In this document: positions 14,722 through 21,790 of the stretch, in pieces | How the letters are laid out: each line of letters begins with the position of its first letter | Position numbering within the stretch: the first letter of the stretch is position 1 | Origin: Thermoguttaceae bacterium | Lineage (GTDB): Bacteria > Planctomycetota > Planctomycetia > Pirellulales > Thermoguttaceae | Direction: 5' to 3' | Assembly: GCA_017454585.1 (NCBI GenBank) | Contig: JAFTCU010000123.1 | Location: forward strand, 1 to 21,790 | DNA: 21,790 nt | The notes under the pieces: generated by a model | Databases searched by the model: none | Seen by the model: only the letters and a program-made list of their open reading frames with translations | Told to the model about the DNA's origin: nothing | Position numbers and translations under genes: made by a program

Positions 14722-14736
14722 TCACCACATAATTAA

Positions 14737-14811
14737 CGGGGCGTAGCTCAGCCTGGCTAGAGCGCTGCGTTCGGGACGCAGAGGTCGCTGGTTCAAATCC
14801 AGTCGCCCCGA
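14737..14811 (+). tRNA. tRNA-Pro (anticodon CGG)
   Basis: Acceptor CGGGGCG pairs with CGCCCCG, discriminator A. Anticodon stem CTGCG/CGCAG with loop TTCGGGA places CGG at 14772-14774. The T arm is CTGGTTCAAATCCAG. It reads CCG codons. CCA is not encoded. Confidence 0.96.
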
Positions 14812-14819
14812 TTTCAGGA

Positions 14820-14851
14820 AACACTTCATCGTTTGGTGAGGTGTTTTTTTT
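14820..14851 (+). terminator. Terminator after tRNA-Pro
   Basis: AACACTTCA (14820-14828) pairs with TGAGGTGTT (14837-14845) with one G-U pair, followed by a run of T to 14851. Confidence 0.8.
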
Positions 14852-14895
14852 ATGCAGGTTGGTTTCTGATTTGACTTTTTTTCGGGAGAAATTCC

Positions 14896-15735
14896 ATGAA
14901 AATTACCCGCCGTTTCTTCCTTTTGGCTGTTCTGGGCGTTTGGGGCTTTTTTGCCGTGGCTGCGTTTGCGGAAGAGGTTCCCGTTGACGAAAATCTTTTC
15001 GTCGTTTTGTCGGACGTACACATTCATCAGGAGCCGATCGTCGTGGATCCCGGTCTGGAATTTGACACGCAGGCGAATTTCCGCCGGTGCGTGCGCGAGG
15101 TCCTCGAGATGAATCCCCGTCCGGTGGCGGTCATCATTCTGGGGGATTTGCAGCACCGCGGTGTTTCCGACGAGCCGTACCAGATTTTCCGCGAGCTGCT
15201 TAAACCTTGGGATGAGGCGGAGATCCGGTACTTCCTCACGCTCGGGAATCACGACCAGCCGGCCCGATTTTTCAAAAATTTCCCGGAATGGAAGGATAAA
15301 ATGGTTGCCGGAGCCGCATGGAGTGCTTCGTTTAAAAACGTGGATTTTATAACCCTAGAAACGACCAACTACAAAGAAGGCGGAGGATTTGTCCCGCCCG
15401 CCCAACGGGAGTGGATGAACGATCTGCTCGCCAAAGAAACCAAGCCGGTTTTCGTTTGCGGCCATCACGGCTGGAAAGCGATGCGAGAAAAACCGGACAT
15501 GACAAACCCGTACATTCAGGCGTGGATGTGCGGCCATTTCCATAATTTCAAGTTCATTGACCACCCGGAAGAGGGGGTTCGTGAGATCCGGATCCCGACC
15601 ACGGCCCACTCGGGAGGTCCAAACAGTGGGTATGTGATCCTGCGCGTGGAGGAGGATGGATTCCGATTCACCTACAAGCCGCTGAGAGACGATTCTCAGT
15701 GGATAGGACGGGAAATCTTCCTGAAGAAAAAATAA
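14896..15735 (+). CDS. Exported calcineurin-like metallophosphoesterase
   Basis: 279 residues with the full set of phosphoesterase motifs: D40-V-H42, G83-D84, G117-N-H-D120, G189-H-H191 and G213-H-F-H216. They bind the two metal ions. A signal sequence ends near AAFAEE (about residue 25); TRRFFLL at its start matches a twin-arginine signal, so Tat export is possible. GGGAG lies 7 nt before the ATG. The gene stands alone after the tRNA-Pro terminator. It is shorter than the enzyme at 4195-5472 and lacks the N-terminal beta-sandwich. The substrate is unknown. Confidence 0.9.
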   Translation: MKITRRFFLLAVLGVWGFFAVAAFAEEVPVDENLFVVLSDVHIHQEPIVVDPGLEFDTQANFRRCVREVLEMNPRPVAVIILGDLQHRGVSDEPYQIFRELLKPWDEAEIRYFLTLGNHDQPARFFKNFPEWKDKMVAGAAWSASFKNVDFITLETTNYKEGGGFVPPAQREWMNDLLAKETKPVFVCGHHGWKAMREKPDMTNPYIQAWMCGHFHNFKFIDHPEEGVREIRIPTTAHSGGPNSGYVILRVEEDGFRFTYKPLRDDSQWIGREIFLKKK

Positions 15736-15752
15736 AACCAGGTAAATAAAAA

Positions 15753-15801
15753 ACGAATAATGAAAAGAACGGGAGTCAAACTCTTTCTTTCCATTATTCG
15801 T
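15753..15801. terminator. Bidirectional terminator between convergent genes
   Basis: ACGAATAATGAAAAGA (15753-15768) pairs with TCTTTCCATTATTCGT (15786-15801) at 15 of 16 positions plus one G-U. It separates the metallophosphoesterase and sigma genes. Confidence 0.7.
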
Positions 15802-15821
15802 TATTCACGATTCACGATTTG

Positions 15822-15823
<2 letters not shown>
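15796..15823. repeat. Heptamer tandem tract (ATTCACG-type, 4 units)
   Basis: Units ATTCGTT, ATTCACG, ATTCACG, ATTTGTT. The tract runs into the stop codon of the sigma gene (15822-15824) and shares bases with the preceding terminator stem. Confidence 0.7.
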
Positions 15824-17378
<1,555 letters not shown>

Positions 17379-17604
17379 TCTGAGCATCCTGCTTCTGAAA
17401 GAAAGACTTCCTGTCTTCCTTTAAACGATACGTTCGGACCACCCGAGGGATAGTCGCGAGCGATTTGTTTTTGCCGAAGTTTAGCCCTTGAAAGTGGGGC
17501 GATTAATGTAACGGCATTTATCGGCTTTCAGGCGAAGAATCTTGGAGATTTCTCTATTGACCCTCCAATTCAACTAAAAAGCCTCTTTTTGTATTATATA
17601 CTAT

Positions 17605-17633
17605 ATTTTACACTAAAGTTTCAAAAAGTCCAA
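17605..17633 (-). promoter_or_regulatory. Promoter for the primary-type sigma gene
   Basis: On the minus strand TTGGAC (17633-17628), a 17-nt spacer and TAAAAT (17610-17605). A further TATAAT-like box lies about 15 nt downstream. The leader would be about 220 nt. Confidence 0.55.
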
Positions 17634-17783
17634 CAATTTGACTCTTTTTTTCCTGAAATATTCAAAAAAAAGGCTTTTTTTCTAAAGTTTTTGGGAATTG
17701 ATCTCAAGACGAAAATTTTCTATTTTGCCTAGTTGACCTAATTGGAATTGGGGGGCTGTTTTTCTTGTTTTTTTTGAGAATCT

Positions 17784-17812
17784 TTGATAAAAAAACTTCT
17801 TTTCATTAAAAT
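17784..17812 (+). promoter_or_regulatory. Promoter for the DUF1571 gene
   Basis: TTGATA (17784-17789), a 17-nt spacer and TAAAAT (17807-17812), about 42 nt before the ATG. Confidence 0.6.
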
Positions 17813-17854
17813 ATGCGGTAAACTAGAGTATAAGAAAAGTTCAGGGATGTAACT

Positions 17855-19435
17855 ATGAATAAAACCGATTATATGAACAATTCCGATTATAAGTCTTTTT
17901 TACGAATCGTTTATGCGATTTGTATTTTCTTTGTTTTGTATTTAATTTTCGGGGCCTTCCAGAAAGGCGCCTTTAGTGGAACCTCTCATGATGACCCACG
18001 ATTGATGAGTTATGAGGAAATGAAGGGCTGTGAAAATAATCTCCAGATCCCTCATGAATGGAGATTCCTGGCAGATCAGAATGACAGGCAAAAACGTAAT
18101 CCTCCTTTATTTTCCCTGAGAACTGAGGCAGAAAGGCTGGAATCCCAGAGAAGGTTCACAGAAGACGTCACGAATCTTGCCGAATCCCTGAGGGAAAGAA
18201 ACGAGGCCATTTCAAGAGAGCCTGTTTCGCCTTTGTTGAAACTGGGCGTGATGCGTAAACACCCGAATCAAACCTACGAACCGGAGGACCTTCAGGCTTT
18301 GAGTGAGCTTCAGGAAACATCGGTCCAAAACACCAATCAAGATACACTCATTCATCAAAGTCTTGGTAAACCGGTCGGGTTAGAAGCAGAGCCGTTTCCG
18401 AAGGAATCGGAAGTTCCCACGATTGAAGAGATCCCTTCAGATTTGGAGAATGGATCGTCTTTGTCTCCTCTTTCCCAGCAATGCTCGGTCCAGGTGAATC
18501 CACGGCTTCAACATAAAGTGCGAATTTCCCAAAAAGGGCAGGATCCAGCGGAAGAACTTCTCAAGTATCTGGATGATGATTCAGAAGAAACTGCAAACCC
18601 GGAGCCGGTGGTTCTGAAAAATCTGGAGGAGTCCAAACAGCAGTACAACCATAAAGAGGGAATGGAAATTCTGCGCAAGTTCAACCTCCTTGCGAAAAAT
18701 CGCCTGGAGTCGTATTCGAGAGATGTGCACGATTACGCCCTTCTTCTGTATAAATGGGACACGACGAGCATCCGTTCAGACGGTATGGACGTGATGTATG
18801 TCAAACTGCGCGAAAAACCATACAGTTTTTACGCTTTTTCCATTTTCCCCAAAAGATCGGAAGGACGTGAAATGCTTTATTGGGATGGGCATTACGATAA
18901 TCGGCTCGTCGTGAATTCGGGCCCAAAACTTTGGAATCGTACATTGCTGTTAAGGCCAGACTCGTCAGCGGTGCAGAGCCATTCCACGCGTTCCGTGTTG
19001 CATTTAGGGTTTCGGGAGTTGCTCCAGGAATTGATCGACATTTCGGACAAGGCGGAATCATTCCGCAATGCGGAGATCCGATATTACGATCAGGCGAAAG
19101 TGGGTGAGCGTTCCTGTTACACGCTGGAGGTTACATTCCCGGAGAAGACGCCGGAGCAAACGTTCTATCAGATCCGGATTTTTGTGGATCGTGAACTGAC
19201 CCTTCCGATCCAGATCGTGATGTACGACTGGCCCGAAAAAGGAAAAGCCCCGAAAGTTTTGGAATCTTATACGTACGTCATTCAGAAGATGAACGAGGGT
19301 TTTCAGGACCGGGATTTTTGTCACCTGAATCCTCAGTACGGGTTTAATTCGTATATTCCAGACCTTTCCGAGGGAGAAAAAGATTTTATGAAAGGAATTA
19401 TCCCCCCGGAAGAACTTAGGGAAAAAAAGAACTGA
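17855..19435 (+). CDS. Membrane-anchored DUF1571 protein
   Basis: 526 residues. AGGGA lies 7 nt before the ATG. One hydrophobic segment (about 16-35) anchors or exports the protein. Residues about 50-270 are polar, Glu/Gln-rich and probably disordered. The C-terminal domain (about 285-505) matches DUF1571, common in planctomycetes: YALLLYKWDT, VKLREKPYSFYAFSIFP, GREMLYWDGHYDNRLVV, the IRIFVDRELTLPIQIVMYDW segment and ESYTYVIQ. The fold recalls outer-membrane lipoprotein-carrier-like beta sheets, but no activity is established. The gene has its own promoter and a strong terminator, so it is monocistronic. Confidence 0.88.
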   Translation: MNKTDYMNNSDYKSFLRIVYAICIFFVLYLIFGAFQKGAFSGTSHDDPRLMSYEEMKGCENNLQIPHEWRFLADQNDRQKRNPPLFSLRTEAERLESQRRFTEDVTNLAESLRERNEAISREPVSPLLKLGVMRKHPNQTYEPEDLQALSELQETSVQNTNQDTLIHQSLGKPVGLEAEPFPKESEVPTIEEIPSDLENGSSLSPLSQQCSVQVNPRLQHKVRISQKGQDPAEELLKYLDDDSEETANPEPVVLKNLEESKQQYNHKEGMEILRKFNLLAKNRLESYSRDVHDYALLLYKWDTTSIRSDGMDVMYVKLREKPYSFYAFSIFPKRSEGREMLYWDGHYDNRLVVNSGPKLWNRTLLLRPDSSAVQSHSTRSVLHLGFRELLQELIDISDKAESFRNAEIRYYDQAKVGERSCYTLEVTFPEKTPEQTFYQIRIFVDRELTLPIQIVMYDWPEKGKAPKVLESYTYVIQKMNEGFQDRDFCHLNPQYGFNSYIPDLSEGEKDFMKGIIPPEELREKKN

Positions 19436-19441
19436 ACCCCG

Positions 19442-19483
19442 AAAAAAATCCACCGGTTTTCAGGAAAAAGGTGGATTTTTTTT
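19442..19483 (+). terminator. Rho-independent terminator after the DUF1571 gene
   Basis: AAAAAAATCCACC (19442-19454) pairs perfectly with GGTGGATTTTTTT (19470-19482), ending in an eight-T run. Confidence 0.9.
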
Positions 19484-19680
19484 GTATTTTTTTGCAGAAA
19501 TTTCTCAAAAAGACGGAATGGGGGGGTAGAAATTATGGAGGGTTTCGGGTATGATAATGAAAAGTGTTTCCCGGAAAGATTAAAATTCCGGATGTAAATT
19601 CCCAAAAAACGAATTCCTGAGAATTTCTGCTCGGGTTTCGCAGCGCTGAAAATCGCTTTGTTAAAAATTGAGGAAGGATT

Positions 19681-20076
19681 ATGGCCAAACGTACCACGAA
19701 ACGTGCCAGTCGGCGCGGCTATGATGAAGATGATTTCAACGAAGATGAATTGAAAGAAGAACTCGAAGACGATGACGAAGAGTTCCAGGACGATTACGAT
19801 TCCGATGATTATGACGAGGAAGAGGAGGAAGAAGAACGTCCCGTACGCCGTCCTTCACGCAAAAAAGCTGCCTCAAAAAAGCACGCTTCTGTGCAGACTC
19901 CCAACAAGGAAGTACGTCTGAAAGCTTTCTGGGCCGTTTATTCAGTGGATTGCAAGCGCGTCGATGTGTTTGACTACTCCGACAAAAAAAAGGCGGAAGC
20001 CCGGGCTGCGGAACTGACGGAATCCAAAAAGATGTTCCATTTCGTCAAAATGGACAAAAAAGTCATTGAGTCATGA
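19681..20076 (+). CDS. Small protein with a long acidic stretch, planctomycete-type
   Basis: 131 residues. GGAAGGA lies just before the ATG. A basic start (MAKRTTKRASRRG) is followed by a strongly acidic stretch of about 40 residues (14-53), a basic Arg/Lys patch (55-69) and a compact C-terminal domain (about 79-129) with VRLKAFWAVYSVDCKRVDVF, then a Lys/Ala helix and KMFHFVKMDKKVIE. The C-terminal pattern resembles small planctomycete proteins of unknown function that I recall, but I cannot give a family name. The alternating charge blocks suggest binding to nucleic acid or a basic partner, which is inference only. Confidence 0.82.
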   Translation: MAKRTTKRASRRGYDEDDFNEDELKEELEDDDEEFQDDYDSDDYDEEEEEEERPVRRPSRKKAASKKHASVQTPNKEVRLKAFWAVYSVDCKRVDVFDYSDKKKAEARAAELTESKKMFHFVKMDKKVIES

Positions 20077-20105
20077 TTCCCCACTCTTTTGCGGGAATGG
20101 TTTTT
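20076..20105 (+). terminator. Possible weak terminator
   Basis: ATTCCC (20076-20081) and GGGAAT (20093-20098) form a 6-bp stem followed by five T (20101-20105). It overlaps the stop codon of the acidic protein gene. Confidence 0.4.
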
Positions 20106-20133
20106 ACATTGAATATTTAAAAAGGATTAAACC

Positions 20134-20727
20134 ATGAAATATTTTAGCCAGATTTGTGCATTGGCCCTTGTGATGGTGGTTTCTTTTGCCCTTGTCGGTT
20201 GTGGCGGCGGGAAAAAAGCTCCCACGGCGATCAGCACGGCTTCCAAGGTCAAACTTGCTGAACCCCAAACCTATGAATACGGTGTGACGTTTGCCGCACC
20301 GGAAGGCTGGGAAGCTGCCAGCCGCCAGAAGAAGACTGTCGTGATGTTCAAAAACCCGAATTTGGAAGGCCAGAGCGTTTACGTAAAGGTCCCGGAAGCC
20401 TCCGATGTGAAAACCCTGGCAACTAAAGAAGACGCCAAAGCGTCCGGTCTGACCGGCGAGATGGTCCAGATCGGCGATTATGTCTGGATGCGCAAGACTC
20501 AGGTCTCGAAGGACGGAAATGACGATAAATTCGACAATTTGGTCTGCTCGACCATTCAGTTTGGGAAAGTTTACACCGTTCAGGTCCGTGGGTTCCAGAA
20601 CCAGAACGAGAATTCCGACGCGATCATGAACTCCGTACTTTCCAAGATCAAGTTCAGCGAAGCGACCGAAGCGCCGGCTGAAACGATTGACGAAAATACA
20701 GATTTCAGTGCCGGTTTGGACTTCTGA
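20134..20727 (+). CDS. Lipoprotein, function unknown
   Basis: 197 residues. AAAGGA lies 7 nt before the ATG. A lipoprotein signal peptide ends at the lipobox ALVGC, placing Cys at residue 23 as the lipidated N-terminus, followed by GGGKK. The mature part (about 45-175) reads like a small alpha/beta domain: YGVTFAAPEGWEAA, VVMFKNPNLEGQSVYVKVP, then VYTVQVRGF and a final helix MNSVLSKIKF. This resembles PsbP-like or generic secreted domains that start with a peptide of the form F..P.gW, but I cannot assign it to a family. The C-terminus is acidic. Confidence 0.82.
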   Translation: MKYFSQICALALVMVVSFALVGCGGGKKAPTAISTASKVKLAEPQTYEYGVTFAAPEGWEAASRQKKTVVMFKNPNLEGQSVYVKVPEASDVKTLATKEDAKASGLTGEMVQIGDYVWMRKTQVSKDGNDDKFDNLVCSTIQFGKVYTVQVRGFQNQNENSDAIMNSVLSKIKFSEATEAPAETIDENTDFSAGLDF

Positions 20728-20732
20728 TCTTT

Positions 20733-20830
20733 ACGGGGACGACGCTTCCAGCGTCGTTTAAATCAGGAATGCGTAATTAAAAAAGCCTTCGACTTTTAAT
20801 GGGTTGAAGGCTTTTAAATTTTAATTACGC
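20733..20830. repeat. Composite hairpin element between convergent genes
   Basis: One intact GACGAC-family unit, ACGACGCT-TCC-AGCGTCGT (20739-20757), is preceded by ACGGGG. A second, longer hairpin follows: GCGTAATTAAAA (20771-20782) with TTTTAATTACGC (20819-20830), and inside it AAAAGCCTTC (20781-20790) with GAAGGCTTTT (20806-20815). It separates the lipoprotein gene from cutA and probably terminates both. Confidence 0.8.
20781..20805 (-). repeat. 25-nt dispersed repeat, copy 2
   Basis: Minus-strand counterpart of 11005-11029 (23 of 25 positions identical). It forms one arm plus loop of the hairpin at 20771-20830. Confidence 0.8.
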
Positions 20831-20839
20831 GAAGAACCA

Positions 20840-20867
20840 ATTACGAATTACGAATTACGAATTACAC
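20840..20867. repeat. Heptamer tandem tract (ATTACGA-type, 4 units)
   Basis: Units ATTACGA, ATTACGA, ATTACGA, ATTACAC; on the minus strand they read ATTCGTA. The tract supplies the last codons and the TAA stop of cutA. Confidence 0.85.
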
Positions 20868-21168
20868 ATTCTTCGATCCACGCGCTGAACTCCGGGTTCA
20901 CCGACTCCACTTCTTCCGTCAGGATCTCGGGCACTTCGTATGGGTGCGCCTCTTGAATGAATACGCAGACGTCCGCGGCTCTTTCCATTGTGGTCTTCAG
21001 GTCGAATTTCCACTCGGGCGTGTGTTCCAGTTTTCCCTTCCAGCGGTAGTGGCTCTGGATCTCCGTGACCTGTGCGCACGCGATCCAGTGCCGGTCCAGA
21101 AGTTCCGAAACGATTTTCATCCCGGCATTTTCCGAGTCGATAGTGAACGTGAGCCTTTTGAATTTCAT
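20848..21168 (-). CDS. cutA: CutA-like divalent-cation tolerance protein
   Basis: 106 residues, the usual CutA1 length. CutA forms a stable trimer with a PII-like fold in the cytoplasm; its role in metal tolerance is only partly understood. GAGGGG lies 8 nt before the ATG. Family blocks are AGMKIVSELLDRHWIACAQV, IQSHYRWKGKLEH (the W-x-G-K strand), the WKFDLKTTMERAADV segment, AHPYEVPEIL and the closing WIEECV. It starts 23 nt after the pyrD stop on the same strand, so the two are probably an operon. The last residues (VIRNS) and the stop codon come from the heptamer tract, so the C-terminus was altered or set by that repeat. Confidence 0.88.
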   Translation of the reverse strand: MKFKRLTFTIDSENAGMKIVSELLDRHWIACAQVTEIQSHYRWKGKLEHTPEWKFDLKTTMERAADVCVFIQEAHPYEVPEILTEEVESVNPEFSAWIEECVIRNS

Positions 21169-21191
21169 CCTCTTTTCCCCTCTGGTTGGGA

Positions 21192-21790
21192 CTATTTCAG
21201 CATCCTGCCGATGACCTCCCGCACGTCGTTCACGCCGAAGTACGCCACGGCGTCGGGCAGGGCGGCGAGGATTTTCTGTGTGCAGGTCGGCTGGTAAAAA
21301 TTGGCGGTTCCGATCTCAACGGCCGTGGCCCCCGCGACCAGGAACTCCATCACGTCGTCGATCGTTTCGATCCCGCCGATTCCGACGATCGGGCACTTGA
21401 CCGCCTGGGCCGTCTGATAGACCATCCGCAGCGCGATCGGTTTGATGGCCGGGCCGCTCAGACCGCCCATCCCGTTGCCGAGGCGCGGCGTGCATTTCTT
21501 CCAGTCGATGGCCATTCCGAGGACCGTATTAATGAGGGAGACCGCATCGGTCCCGCCCTGTTCCGCGGCTCGGGCGCAGACCGTGATGTCGCCGACGTTC
21601 GGCGTGAGTTTCGTGAAGAACGGAAGCGTCGTGGCCTTGCGGACTCCCGCAACCAGGCGTTCACATTCGGCCGGGTTTTTCCCGAAGTCCGTGCCATGCG
21701 CGACGTTTGGGCAGGAAATATTCAGCTCGAGCGCGTCCACCCCCTCCACGTCGGTCAGGACCGCGGCCATTTCGGCGTACTCCTCGGCGG
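21192..21790 (-). CDS. pyrD: Dihydroorotate dehydrogenase, class 1B-like, C-terminal part (5' end outside window)
   Basis: It oxidises dihydroorotate to orotate in pyrimidine synthesis. The frame stays open to the window edge upstream of the ATG at 21770, so the gene is partial. Visible blocks are LELNISCPNV, whose Cys is the active-site base in class 1 enzymes (class 2 has Ser), KLTPNVGDI, DAVSLINTVLGMAIDW, GGLSGPAIKPIALR, VGIGGIETIDDVMEFLVAGA (phosphate-binding part of the FMN site) and VEIGTANF. The combination points to the NAD-linked 1B type, normally paired with PyrK, which is not in the window. GC-rich codon use contrasts with the intergenic regions nearby. Confidence 0.95.
   Translation of the reverse strand, partial: AEEYAEMAAVLTDVEGVDALELNISCPNVAHGTDFGKNPAECERLVAGVRKATTLPFFTKLTPNVGDITVCARAAEQGGTDAVSLINTVLGMAIDWKKCTPRLGNGMGGLSGPAIKPIALRMVYQTAQAVKCPIVGIGGIETIDDVMEFLVAGATAVEIGTANFYQPTCTQKILAALPDAVAYFGVNDVREVIGRMLK

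Larger units (their letters stand above)
17379..17854. other. Gene-free divergent region between the sigma and DUF1571 genes
   Basis: About 475 nt with no supportable gene. The part nearest the sigma gene (17390-17530) is of ordinary composition and would be its leader. The part from 17570 to 17850 is very AT-rich with many A and T runs. It holds the two promoters listed separately. I see no member of the GACGAC repeat family here. Confidence 0.7.

Noticed and set aside
14711..14729. Operator-like inverted repeat over the tRNA-Pro -10 box
   Set aside because: Six-base arms around an AT-rich -10 box can arise by chance and tRNA promoters rarely have operators; kept only as a note in the promoter entry.

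Overview
The window looks like a chromosome segment of a Planctomycetota-like bacterium. The reasons are family content rather than any single marker: a DUF1571 protein, a DUF3467 protein, an ECF sigma factor next to a Ser/Thr kinase that carries an anti-sigma type zinc motif, a small acidic planctomycete-style protein, and many lineage-specific membrane proteins with low-complexity linkers. This placement is an inference. Most genes have an AAGGA-type ribosome binding site 6-10 nt before the start, and many have recognisable TTGnnn/TATAAT promoters. Both tRNA genes lack an encoded CCA end.

Layout. Positions 1-535 hold the 3' end of thiC (thiamine pyrimidine synthesis), followed by a terminator. 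At 751-3884 a large three-helix membrane protein with TPR-like repeats is followed 47 nt later by an orphan HNH endonuclease of the TIGR02646/PtuB type. At 4195-5472 there is a Tat-exported metallophosphoesterase, convergent with an endonuclease III-like glycosylase (5526-6167, minus). At 6310-7815 there is a membrane protein with twelve tandem 8-residue Ser/Gly/Tyr repeats, then a DUF3467 protein (7994-8335). At 8834-10926 lie the ECF sigma factor and the zinc-motif kinase. On the minus strand, 11061-12355 holds a PQ-loop/SemiSWEET-like protein overlapping apbE. tRNA-Leu(UAG), prs and a LysM protein follow, then tRNA-Pro(CGG) and a second exported metallophosphoesterase. Positions 15822-17378 (minus) encode the primary-type sigma-70 factor. 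The right end has the DUF1571 protein, the acidic protein, a lipoprotein, cutA and the 3' part of pyrD.

The genes are mostly independent housekeeping and envelope units. The clearest functional pair is the ECF sigma factor with its kinase. The most unusual content is between genes: a dispersed family of hairpins built on the unit ACGACGCT-TCC-AGCGTCGT, found as facing pairs or singly in at least four intergenic gaps, with degenerate relatives in two more. There is also a second 25-nt dispersed repeat, three heptamer tandem tracts of the type ATTCRYR at gene edges, and a degraded second copy of the C-terminus of the endonuclease III-like protein at 8645-8779. The -35 box of the ECF promoter lies inside the last codons of that relict.

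I found no CRISPR array, transposase, integrase, rRNA or complete defence system.
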